Part shown: positions 16,320 through 22,939 of the stretch, one piece after another
Layout: every line of letters starts with the position of its first letter
Position numbering within the stretch: position 1 is the first letter of the stretch
Source of the DNA: CAZMMV01 sp964567475
Lineage (GTDB): Bacteria; Bacillota; Clostridia; Tissierellales; Tissierellaceae
Length of the DNA: 27,757 bases
Assembly: GCA_964567475.1 (NCBI GenBank)
Contig: CAZMMV010000013.1
Location: forward strand, 1-27,757
Reading direction: 5' to 3'
Position numbers and translations under genes: made by a program
The notes under the pieces: model-generated
Database searches by the model: none
What the model saw: only the letters and a program-made list of their open reading frames with translations
Told to the model about the DNA's origin: nothing

Positions 16320-16613
16320 GTGAAAAATAAAAATATAAAAGATATAATTAAAAACATTGATGATATTAGTAAATATGAACCTAATGAAGAAGATGTATCA
16401 ATGTTAAAAGATTTAACAAAGGATTATAAAGATAAATCAGAAGATGACATCTTTGTAGAAATAATAAAACTAAACAATGAAATGGAAGATGAAATGACGG
16501 AAGAACAATATGAAGCTATATTTAAAAAGTTAGATAGTATTAGACCTGTATTATCGGAAGAACAGAATAGTAAGTTAGATAGAATACTAGAAGTTCTAAA
16601 TAAAGAAAGATAA
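16320..16613 (+). CDS. Small acidic helical protein of unknown function
   Basis: A 97-aa, strongly charged and acidic protein, probably all helix, with no membrane segment or signal. The central part SEDDIFVEIIKLNNEMEDEM and the end LDSIRPVLSEEQNSKLDRIL look like amphipathic helices for protein contact. GTG start, about 7 nt after AAAAGGGGGAG. It sits between the divergent 210-aa gene and the FtsH-like gene, which has its own promoter 34 nt downstream. I can give no function. Confidence 0.75.
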   Translation: MKNKNIKDIIKNIDDISKYEPNEEDVSMLKDLTKDYKDKSEDDIFVEIIKLNNEMEDEMTEEQYEAIFKKLDSIRPVLSEEQNSKLDRILEVLNKER

Positions 16614-16647
16614 GGTAAAAATAAAGCAATAAGCAAAATGTTGGAAA

Positions 16648-16676
16648 TAGACAAAGGGTGTCTCTAATGTTATAAT
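16648..16676 (+). promoter_or_regulatory. Promoter of the FtsH-like gene with an inverted repeat across the -35
   Basis: TAGACA (16648-16653), a 17-bp spacer and TATAAT (16671-16676), with TG one base upstream of the -10, form a near-consensus vegetative promoter. AGACA-AAGGG-TGTCT (16649-16663) is an inverted repeat covering the -35 and the spacer start, which could be an operator. Confidence 0.7.
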
Positions 16677-16707
16677 TTATTTATTATGTAAACCAAAGGA
16701 GGCACCT

Positions 16708-18462
16708 ATGAAAATAAATAAAAGATTTAGAATAGTAATATTTATTCTTTTATCCATTATATTTTTAGGTATATTTACTTACTATACAAAATTAAAATAT
16801 CAAGTAGATGAAATGTCTTATCCTGTATTTTTATCTCATTTAGAAAAGGGATTAGTAGAAGAAGTTGAATTATCTAATAGTGGAAAAATCAAAGTAAAAT
16901 TAGAAAGTGGAGAAAATATTATAACAGATAATCCAAGAACTGAAGACTTTAAAGAAAAATTACTTTTATATGATATTATTGTTAAGGAAGAAAATGAAGC
17001 TAAATCTCAAATAATTCCTATGGCTATATTTATATTAAGTATTGGATTTTTAATGTTATATTTGAACAAGAATAGATCAAAACAAGCGGAAAAAGAAATG
17101 TCTAGTATGTCTAATATAGATACTTTAGATTCATCAAATAAAAGAGTTACATTTGCTGATATTGCAGGAAATGAAGAAGCTAAATCTGCTTTAATGGAAA
17201 TGGTAGATTTTATTAAAAACCCTGAGATTTATAATAAATATGGAGCTAGATTGCCAAGAGGAGTTTTATTATATGGCCAGCCAGGAACAGGCAAAACGTT
17301 ACTAGCTAAGGCAATGGCTGGAGAAGCAGGAGTACCATTTTATGCTGTGTCAGGTTCAGATTTTGTTCAAGTTTATGCAGGTCTTGGCGCTAGTCGTATA
17401 AGAGAATTATTTAAGAAAGCAAAGGAAGCGGGGAAATCAGTTATATTTATAGATGAAATAGATAGCATAGGAAAAAAAAGAAAATCTGGTGCTAGTCCTT
17501 CGGGAAGTGAAGAGGGAGATAGAACATTAAATGCATTGTTAACTGAAATGTCTGGATTTAACGATAATGAAGGTATCATTGTAGTGGCAGCTACCAATAG
17601 GGTAGATATATTAGATGAAGCACTTCTTAGACCTGGTAGATTTGATAGGCAAGTAGAAGTTTCATTGCCAGATGTAAAAGATAGATATAAGATATTAAAG
17701 CTCCATAGTAAAAATAAACCAATGTCCAAAAATGTAGATTTTGATAAGCTTGCTTTAGAAACAGTATATTTTAGTGGAGCTAAATTAGAAAACTTATTGA
17801 ATGAATCTGCAATTATTGCAGTAAAAGAAAAGTCTGAAAAAATAACCATGAAACATATAGATAAGGCTTATTATTCAATATTAGTAGGAGAAGAGAAAAA
17901 AGATAGATCCTCCATTAGCTCACTAGATAAAAAGATAACTGCATATCATGAAGCTGGACATGCCTTAGTGGCAAAATTAATCGGAAAAGATAATAGAGTA
18001 ACTAAGGTAAGTATAATACCAAGTACAAAAGGAATTGGTGGATTTAGTATGAATATACCATCAGATAAGATGTATCAAACAAAAGCAGATTTAATAATTA
18101 ATATAATGATATCACTTGGAGGAAGAGCAGCAGAAGAAATAATATTCGGCAAGGATAATATAACTACAGGTGCTTCTTCGGATTTAGAGAAGGCAACAGA
18201 TATGACACTTTCTATTTTGGGCGTATTTGGTATGGATGAATCCATGGGACTACTTAGCTATAATTTATTGGCACAGAGAAATATAGATAATGATAATACG
18301 ATGTTAATCAGGGGAAAAGAAATGTTAAGTGAATTATACAAGGATACACTTGATTTAATATACGAAAACAAGACTCAATTAGAATCTCTAGCAAAAAGAC
18401 TTATAGAAAAAGAAGTGCTAGAAGAAGAAGAAATAGAGCAACTTGTCTTTCAATGTAAATAG
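16708..18462 (+). CDS. FtsH-like ATP-dependent zinc metalloprotease
   Basis: A 584-aa membrane AAA+ protease that would degrade membrane and short-lived cytosolic proteins as a hexamer. Two membrane helices (about 9-26 and 103-119) flank a small extracellular domain. The ATPase has Walker A GQPGTGKT (190-197), Walker B IFIDE (246-250) and the SRH region (AATNR...LLRPGRFDR, about 294-314). The protease has H414-E-A-G-H418 and the third-ligand region TGASSDLEKATDM. The pore loop reads VYAGLGASR instead of the usual FVGVGASR, and the protein is shorter than a typical FtsH at its C-terminus. It may be a paralogue, not the main ftsH, so I give no symbol. ATG follows AAAGGAGG. Confidence 0.93.
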   Translation: MKINKRFRIVIFILLSIIFLGIFTYYTKLKYQVDEMSYPVFLSHLEKGLVEEVELSNSGKIKVKLESGENIITDNPRTEDFKEKLLLYDIIVKEENEAKSQIIPMAIFILSIGFLMLYLNKNRSKQAEKEMSSMSNIDTLDSSNKRVTFADIAGNEEAKSALMEMVDFIKNPEIYNKYGARLPRGVLLYGQPGTGKTLLAKAMAGEAGVPFYAVSGSDFVQVYAGLGASRIRELFKKAKEAGKSVIFIDEIDSIGKKRKSGASPSGSEEGDRTLNALLTEMSGFNDNEGIIVVAATNRVDILDEALLRPGRFDRQVEVSLPDVKDRYKILKLHSKNKPMSKNVDFDKLALETVYFSGAKLENLLNESAIIAVKEKSEKITMKHIDKAYYSILVGEEKKDRSSISSLDKKITAYHEAGHALVAKLIGKDNRVTKVSIIPSTKGIGGFSMNIPSDKMYQTKADLIINIMISLGGRAAEEIIFGKDNITTGASSDLEKATDMTLSILGVFGMDESMGLLSYNLLAQRNIDNDNTMLIRGKEMLSELYKDTLDLIYENKTQLESLAKRLIEKEVLEEEEIEQLVFQCK

Positions 18463-18479
18463 AATTTACCCTATATTAC

Positions 18480-18508
18480 TTGATATAATTTAGAGAAAGA
18501 GGTATAAT
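18480..18508 (+). promoter_or_regulatory. Near-consensus sigma-A promoter of the 6S RNA gene
   Basis: TTGATA (18480-18485), a 17-bp spacer, and TATAAT (18503-18508). Transcription should start near 18515, a few bases before the left arm of the RNA's closing stem. Confidence 0.85.
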
Positions 18509-18514
18509 AATTAT

Positions 18515-18700
18515 AGATAGCATTTCTGCGATGTGCGATGATTTATATAATTCAACCGACAGAGATAATATGGGAATCTGCGTTTAACATTTAATATCAA
18601 GCCCTTTCGAGGGGAAGGTAGAGGATGTTAACAGGAAACCCCCTTTGATAAAAGGTGGGTATGAATTAGATGAATTAACGGCATTGCGGGAATGGAAAAA
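18515..18700 (+). ncRNA. ssrS: 6S RNA
   Basis: A non-coding transcript of about 185 nt with its own promoter and terminator. Its ends pair as a 13-bp closing stem: CATTTCTGCGATG (18521-18533) with CATTGCGGGAATG (18682-18694), all Watson-Crick or G-U. The flanks resemble E. coli 6S RNA, which has AUUUCUCUGAGAUGUUCGC at the 5' side and CGGCAUCUCGGAGAU at the 3' side; here they are ATTTCTGCGATGTGCG and CGGCATTGCGGGAAT. Inside are an open central region, a terminal stem (TTAACAT with ATGTTAA), a CCCT-TTCG-AGGG hairpin with a UUCG loop, and a second hairpin on the 3' side (ACCCCCTTT-GATA-AAAGGTGGGT), as in central-bubble 6S RNAs. 6S RNA binds housekeeping RNA polymerase and restrains transcription in stationary phase. 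No open frame with a ribosome binding site competes. Confidence 0.78.
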
Positions 18701-18730
18701 TACTCCATAGGTTTCTATGGAGTATTTTTT
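18696..18730 (+). terminator. Terminator of the 6S RNA gene
   Basis: AAAAATACTCCATAG (18696-18710), loop GTTT, and CTATGGAGTATTTTT (18715-18729) make a perfect 15-bp stem ending in a T-run. Confidence 0.9.
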
Positions 18731-18759
18731 ATGATTAATAATTAAATAAGGTTTTAATT

Positions 18760-19560
18760 TTATAATATATTTATTGGAAATTTCTTTCTATCTTTAAAAA
18801 TATATATATATTTAAACCCTAACTCTTTTAATAATTTTTCAGAAGTTCTATATTCATGTCCAATATCACTAGGGGAATGTGAATCAGAACCAAATGTAAT
18901 TATTTGTCCACCTAGTTTTTTATATAATTTCAATATGTCTATTTTGGGATGAGAATAATCCAATCCATATCTAGAAGCTCCTGTATTTATTTCTATACCT
19001 TTACCTTTTTCAATTAAAACCTTTAATATATCTTCAACGATATATCCATAGTCTTTAAATGATGGTATAAGAGAATAATCATCAAAATACCGATCAATAT
19101 AATCTATATGACCTAATACATCAAAATCATTAAAACCTTCAACGCAAGCCTGCATAGTATTGTAATATTCTATTAATGCATCTAGAGGCCTTTTTTCTTG
19201 AGTAAAATTATCTGAATGAATATCTTTACCATTTACTGCGTGAATAGACATAATAACAAAGTCAAAGGGTTTGTCTTTTAATAGGTGTTCATATCTTTTA
19301 AAAAGATGAGCTTGCATACCTATTTCTACTCCTGACAAGATTTCTATATCTTGTTTATATTTATATTTTACTTTACTAATATTTTTAAAATAATCCTGAG
19401 TTCTAAATACAAAGTCAATCTTTTGTAATGTAGAATCAAAATCTACATGATCAGTAAAGCAAATAGCTTTAAGATTTTTTTCTATGGCGGATATTACCAT
19501 ATCTTCCATAGATGAACTTGAATCCATAGAATATTCACTATGGAGATGAAAATCGTACAT
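18760..19560 (-). CDS. PHP-family histidinol-phosphate phosphatase (HisK/HisJ type)
   Basis: A 266-aa metal-dependent phosphoesterase. PHP motifs are complete: DFHLHSEYS near the start, FTDHVDFDS, the IHAV segment, GHIDYIDRYF, EINTGASR, and the C-terminal GSDSHSPSDIG. This arrangement is typical of histidinol phosphatase, the penultimate step of histidine synthesis, though relatives with other phosphate substrates exist. I chose ATG at 19560, 8 nt after GAGGAG. The open frame starts at GTG 19569, which overlaps that site. No other his genes are in the window. The right end of the window degrades histidine, but there is no sign of a shared operon. Confidence 0.87.
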   Translation of the reverse strand: MYDFHLHSEYSMDSSSSMEDMVISAIEKNLKAICFTDHVDFDSTLQKIDFVFRTQDYFKNISKVKYKYKQDIEILSGVEIGMQAHLFKRYEHLLKDKPFDFVIMSIHAVNGKDIHSDNFTQEKRPLDALIEYYNTMQACVEGFNDFDVLGHIDYIDRYFDDYSLIPSFKDYGYIVEDILKVLIEKGKGIEINTGASRYGLDYSHPKIDILKLYKKLGGQIITFGSDSHSPSDIGHEYRTSEKLLKELGFKYIYIFKDRKKFPINIL

Positions 19561-19920
19561 AAGTAACACTCCTCTTTAAATCAAGTAGTATTTTTCCATA
19601 CTTTTGATTTATTTTTATTTAAGATGTTTTTATTATTAAATTTAACATATTATCTATTGTAACATTTCCATCTTTATTTTCAATGAAAGAAATTTTTTAA
19701 AAATATATAAGAATCTAAGTTTTATTATATATGAAATTAACATTTTTTAAATGAATAATAGATAATATATATAGAATAATTATATAGTATAAATTATAAG
19801 TGAAATAAATAATAAGGCAAACAAATAAAAAAGTTTAGATTATGGTATAAATTATAATTATTTGGGGAAAATTTTAAAATATAGACTATGTTTTCTAAAA
19901 TAAAAAAGGAGGTACTAGTT
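19561..19920. other. A+T-rich intergenic region, no gene seen
   Basis: About 360 bases upstream of both the PHP gene (-) and the 61-aa gene (+), extremely A+T-rich. I see no ORF with a ribosome binding site and no convincing terminator. The only structure is a 12-bp inverted repeat, ATATTATCTATT (19647-19658) and AATAGATAATAT (19757-19768), with arms about 100 bp apart, which could be chance in such sequence. Promoters in both directions must lie here; TGGTATAAA near 19844 is a candidate extended -10 for the plus strand. Confidence 0.5.
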
Positions 19921-20106
19921 TTGGAATTAAATACAAAGGAAGTTGTAAAAAAAATGATACTAGATTCACAGGAGATGATTAGGGATTATGAGGCATATTC
20001 AAAAAAAGTAAATGATAGCGAAACTGCAGATCTTTTTAAAGAATTTGCAGAGCAGTGTGGGTATCAAGCAAGAGAATTACAAAAAATATTAAAAGATAAA
20101 TTTTAA
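19921..20106 (+). CDS. 61-aa helical protein, possibly half a ferritin-like bundle
   Basis: Begins with TTG at 19921, 8 nt after AAGGAGG (19906-19912). The open frame from ATG 19888 would place this ribosome binding site inside the gene, so I reject it. The protein is two amphipathic helices: a first with DSQEMIRDYEAYSKKV and a second with ETADLFKEFAEQCGYQARELQKIL. The Tyr/Glu spacing resembles one half of a ferritin/rubrerythrin-like four-helix bundle, but the metal-binding ExxH pair is not present. This resemblance is weak. It lies about 110 bp before the YtxH gene. Confidence 0.7.
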   Translation: MELNTKEVVKKMILDSQEMIRDYEAYSKKVNDSETADLFKEFAEQCGYQARELQKILKDKF

Positions 20107-20212
20107 GGGTTGATAAAAATATAATTTTAATAAATATGATTATATAAAAAGAACTAGGGTAAAATCAATATATAAGAAGAAATAAAAGAATAAAAATTAA
20201 AGGGGAGATTTT

Positions 20213-20653
20213 ATGATAATGAAATATTTTGAAGACAGAAAAAGACAATATGAAAGAAATCAAATGAAAAGAGATGCTAAGAAATTAGTATTAGGAACAG
20301 TAGTAGGGACTAGTATTGGAACTTTAGCAGGAATACTTTTTGCACCTAAGGCTGGTGTAGATACTAGAAAAGATATTGCAGATAAATCTAAAGAAGTAGC
20401 TGAAACTGTAAAAGATAGTGTAAATATAAAAATGGAAGAAGCTATGGAACTTCAGGAAAAAGTAAAAGATGAAATGAAAAATGTATATGATGATTTAAAA
20501 GAAAAAAAGGTTGAAATGAAAGAAAAAGCATTAGATCATGCAGTAGAAGAACTTGATGAAATAGAAGGAACTATTGATGAGGCAAAATTAAAATTAGAAG
20601 AAATAAGTGATGAAAACAAAGATGAAACTAATGATGAAGATAAGTCATTATAA
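20213..20653 (+). CDS. YtxH-domain protein
   Basis: A 146-aa protein of the YtxH family (general-stress/cell-envelope proteins related to gas-vesicle GvpP names). The core LVLGTVVGTSIGTLAGILFAPKAG (about 26-49) is a Gly-rich membrane helix ending in the family's APKxG-x-TR signature (TRKDI), followed by a long Lys/Glu-rich coiled-coil tail. ATG at 20213 follows AAGGGGAG. It is 13 nt before the DUF948 gene, the same pairing as ytxG/ytxH of Bacillus, which are sigma-B controlled there. Function is unknown. Confidence 0.88.
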   Translation: MIMKYFEDRKRQYERNQMKRDAKKLVLGTVVGTSIGTLAGILFAPKAGVDTRKDIADKSKEVAETVKDSVNIKMEEAMELQEKVKDEMKNVYDDLKEKKVEMKEKALDHAVEELDEIEGTIDEAKLKLEEISDENKDETNDEDKSL

Positions 20654-20666
20654 GGGGGAGATATAA

Positions 20667-21140
20667 ATGGATGTTTCCCTTACGATAAATGATTTATTTA
20701 AAATACTACTTTATATAGCGGGTATTGGAGCTTTGGGTTACTTAATAGTTGTATTGAAAAACTTAGCTAAATTTACGAAAGAAATAATAGGAATAGTCGA
20801 GGAAAACGAAGAAAATATTAGAGATACGATAAAGGAAGTTCCAAAAATAACTGAGAATGTAAGTTCAATTTCTAAAAATGCAGATATAGCATTGAAGGAA
20901 ATGACACCAGAGATATCTAATGTTCTTAGTAATGTAAATAATATATCTAATAAAGTAGGATCTATAACAGATTCAGTTGAGGAAACAGCAAATAAGGCCT
21001 TAGAAACAGCTGATATAGTTAATGATAGTGTGGCTGATACGGCATATGCTTTAAAATATAATGTGAGAAACATTAATGATTATATAAACATAATTATTGA
21101 AACTATAGAAGTTATAAAAAATATGATAAAAAGGAAATAG
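20667..21140 (+). CDS. DUF948-family membrane protein (YtxG-like)
   Basis: A 157-aa protein with one N-terminal membrane helix (about 10-30) and a long coiled-coil body with repeats of the form ENVSSISKNADIALKEM and SVEETANKALETADIVNDSV, resembling chemoreceptor-like helical hairpins. This is the layout of DUF948 general-stress proteins, commonly next to YtxH. A cell-envelope location and partnership with the YtxH protein are inferred from context. ATG follows AAGGGGGAG. Its stop codon borders the terminator stem. Confidence 0.85.
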   Translation: MDVSLTINDLFKILLYIAGIGALGYLIVVLKNLAKFTKEIIGIVEENEENIRDTIKEVPKITENVSSISKNADIALKEMTPEISNVLSNVNNISNKVGSITDSVEETANKALETADIVNDSVADTAYALKYNVRNINDYINIIIETIEVIKNMIKRK

Positions 21141-21167
21141 AACCCTATTTATGGGTTCTGTTTTATT
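21139..21167 (+). terminator. Terminator after the YtxH/DUF948 pair
   Basis: AGAACCC (21139-21145) and GGGTTCT (21153-21159) form a stem around TATTTAT, followed by GTTTTATT. The left arm includes two bases of the stop codon. Confidence 0.82.
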
Positions 21168-21256
21168 ATATATATAAAATAAAACGTTATATAAAATTAA
21201 TAAGATTGATTTAATACATATAATAATATAAAATGAAATAAAATCAATAAAAATAG

Positions 21257-21290
21257 AATAATACTATTAAAAATATAATAATACTATTAT
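21257..21290 (+). repeat. Two tandem palindromes 20 bp apart upstream of the lipid kinase/MarR genes
   Basis: AATAATACTATTA occurs at 21257-21269 and again at 21277-21289. Each contains TAATA-C-TATTA, a perfect palindrome; the second copy extends to ATAATACTATTAT. The spacing is two helical turns. TATAAT (21274-21279) overlaps the second copy. This looks like a two-site operator, possibly for the MarR protein of the same operon. Confidence 0.5.
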
Positions 21291-21305
21291 AAGGAGTAAG
21301 AATAT

Positions 21306-22217
21306 ATGAAAAAGATTAAAATAATCCATAATCCATCTTCTGGTCGTCAAAATACAGAAAAGAGATTAGAAAAATTAGTAAAACTATTATTGAATGATGG
21401 ATATATAATTCAAAAATACGAAACCAAGAAAAAAAATGATGCAATTTTAGAAACTATAAAAACTTGTAAAGAGGATTGGGATATTATAATTGTAAGTGGA
21501 GGAGATGGGACTGTTAATGAAGTAGCAAAAGGAATAGCTTCTAGTGACACTAAACTACCAGTTGCTATTTTATCTTCAGGAACGGTTAATGATTTTGCTA
21601 ATTATATGGAGATACCTAAAAATATAAATGAATTTTATGATATGATAAAATCAGGAAAAACAATAGATGTAGATTTAGGTAAGTTAAATGATAATTATTT
21701 CGTGAATGTTGCTGCTGGAGGCTTGTTAACAAATGTAGGATATTCAGTTTTACCAGAGGCAAAAATGGTTTTAGGTAGAATGGCATACTATTTAGAAGGG
21801 GTAAAAGAATTAGTTACGCAAAATTTAAAACCTATTAATATAAAAATTGAAAGTAAAGAGTATACTAATGAGGAAGAAATTCTTCTTTTTTTAATATCGA
21901 ATAGTTCATCAATAGGTGGATTTAAAAAGATAGCTCCAAAGGCAGATGTACTAGATGGATTTTTAGATATAGTTATTATTAGAAAGGCAGATGTTCAAGA
22001 ATTAGCTAATATATTTTTTAATATCTTTAGTGGTGGTCATATAAATCATGATAAGGTAATTTATTTTAAGTCTAATGACATTAAAATAAGTTCTAGTCAG
22101 GATATATCCATAGATATTGATGGGGAGTATGGAGGAAAATTGCCATCAAGGTTTGAAGTTGTACCTAAAGGATTTAAAATATTTATAAATGAAAAAAACA
22201 AAATAGAAGGTGATTAA
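21306..22217 (+). CDS. Diacylglycerol/lipid kinase family protein (DagK/YegS/BmrU type)
   Basis: A 303-aa cytoplasmic kinase expected to phosphorylate diacylglycerol or a related lipid with ATP. The N-terminal domain has IIHNPSSGR (6-14) and the nucleotide motif GGDGT (65-69, VSGGDGTVNEVAKGI). ILSSGTVNDFANYM and NVAAGGLLTNVGY follow in the family order, and the C-terminal beta domain has APKADVLDGFLDIVII. The length is typical. ATG follows AAGGAG. It is 2 nt from the MarR gene and forms an operon with it. DagK recycles the diacylglycerol produced by lipoteichoic acid synthesis, but BmrU-like members differ in substrate. Confidence 0.9.
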   Translation: MKKIKIIHNPSSGRQNTEKRLEKLVKLLLNDGYIIQKYETKKKNDAILETIKTCKEDWDIIIVSGGDGTVNEVAKGIASSDTKLPVAILSSGTVNDFANYMEIPKNINEFYDMIKSGKTIDVDLGKLNDNYFVNVAAGGLLTNVGYSVLPEAKMVLGRMAYYLEGVKELVTQNLKPINIKIESKEYTNEEEILLFLISNSSSIGGFKKIAPKADVLDGFLDIVIIRKADVQELANIFFNIFSGGHINHDKVIYFKSNDIKISSSQDISIDIDGEYGGKLPSRFEVVPKGFKIFINEKNKIEGD

Positions 22218-22219
22218 GT

Positions 22220-22666
22220 TTGGATGATGATATATGCGAAGATATTGTTAATATAGAGAAATGTCTTAGAAAGATGGATTATGTAATTATGAAGAAGGGC
22301 AGAGAAATATTATCAGATTTCGATATAACTGTAGCACAATTTTCTGCATTACAAATTCTTATACATAATAAAACTTTGACAATAAGTGAGTTAAGTAAAA
22401 AAATGTCATTAGCATGTAGCACTATTACTGATTTAGTTGATCGGATGGAAAAATCAAAGCTAGTAGTTAGAAGAAAAGATGAAAAAGATAAAAGAGTTGT
22501 TAAAGTTGAGGTATTACCTAAGGGTTATGATATTCTTGAAAAAGTATTAAAAAGAAGAATAGAATTTTTAAGTTCAAAATTAATTGGATTTAATAAAGAG
22601 GAAAAACATAATTTGAATATTAATTTAAAGTCCTTGTATAAGGCTATGGAAGATGAGGAATATTAG
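22220..22666 (+). CDS. MarR-family transcriptional regulator
   Basis: A 148-aa winged-helix regulator, likely a homodimer. LTISELSKKMSLACSTITDLVDRMEKSKLV (about 53-82) is the helix-turn-helix and RRKDEKDKRVVKVEVLPKGYDIL is the basic wing. Helices at both ends form the dimer interface. The start is TTG at 22220, after AGAAGGTG at the end of the kinase gene, so the two are coupled. Its operon partner suggests it responds to a lipid or drug-like ligand and may repress itself; palindromes at 21257-21290 and 22706-22735 are candidate sites. Confidence 0.9.
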   Translation: MDDDICEDIVNIEKCLRKMDYVIMKKGREILSDFDITVAQFSALQILIHNKTLTISELSKKMSLACSTITDLVDRMEKSKLVVRRKDEKDKRVVKVEVLPKGYDILEKVLKRRIEFLSSKLIGFNKEEKHNLNINLKSLYKAMEDEEY

Positions 22667-22705
22667 TATATGTTGATTACGAATTATTAAATGTTTTTAA
22701 GGGAA

Positions 22706-22735
22706 TATAATAGCATAATAAATTTTGCTATTATA
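22706..22735. repeat. Inverted repeat downstream of marR-like gene, over a promoter -35
   Basis: TATAATAGCA (22706-22715) and TGCTATTATA (22726-22735) make a 10-bp stem with a 10-nt loop. No T-run follows, so it is a poor terminator. It covers the -35 of a candidate promoter, so it may be an operator. Confidence 0.45.
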
Positions 22736-22754
22736 ATATTATATATGATATACT
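22725..22754 (+). promoter_or_regulatory. Candidate promoter of a short ORF unit
   Basis: TTGCTA (22725-22730), an 18-bp spacer and TATACT (22749-22754) with TG one base upstream of the -10. The -35 lies in the inverted repeat at 22706-22735. Confidence 0.4.
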
Positions 22755-22796
22755 TATATGAATTAGTAAAAAAGATTTCAAATGGGAGAGATTTTT

Positions 22797-22856
22797 TTGA
22801 AAGAATCATATGTTTTAATAATGAAATTAATAATGAATATTAATTTTAAAAGCTAG
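22797..22856 (+). CDS. Possible 19-aa peptide gene between promoter and terminator
   Basis: TTG at 22797 lies 6 nt after GGGAGAG (22784-22790) and encodes a short peptide beginning MKESYVLIMKLIMN and ending NFKS, with its TAG inside the terminator stem. An in-frame ATG at 22782 would give 24 aa but lacks a ribosome binding site. The peptide is hydrophobic-amphipathic. It could be a small protein, a leader, or the remnant of a lost gene. Coding is unproven. Confidence 0.35.
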   Translation: MKESYVLIMKLIMNINFKS

Positions 22857-22880
22857 GAAAATTATTTCCTAGCTTTTTTT
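22848..22880 (+). terminator. Terminator upstream of the hut operon
   Basis: AAAAGCTAGGAAA (22848-22860), loop ATTA, and TTTCCTAGCTTTT (22865-22877) form a perfect 13-bp stem followed by a T-run. Confidence 0.92.
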
Positions 22881-22939
22881 ATACACTTTAACAAGATAAC
22901 ATAATATACTGATAAACTTAATTTTATGGGGGGATTTAA

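Noticed and set aside
17373..17849. Minus-strand ORF of 158 codons inside the FtsH-like gene
   Set aside because: Antisense shadow of the AAA domain, with no supporting start signal.
18515..18700. Riboswitch or T-box leader for a downstream gene
   Set aside because: The unit ends in a strong terminator and the next gene is on the opposite strand, so there is nothing downstream to control; the closing stem fits 6S RNA.
19647..19768. Transposon-like ends suggested by a 12-bp inverted repeat
   Set aside because: No transposase, no target duplication, and such repeats are expected in sequence this rich in A and T.
20507..20652. Low-complexity GAA/GAT-rich repeats at gene 3' ends (also 8487-8519)
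   Set aside because: These encode charged Lys/Glu/Asp tails and are ordinary low-complexity coding sequence, not CRISPR or tandem repeats.
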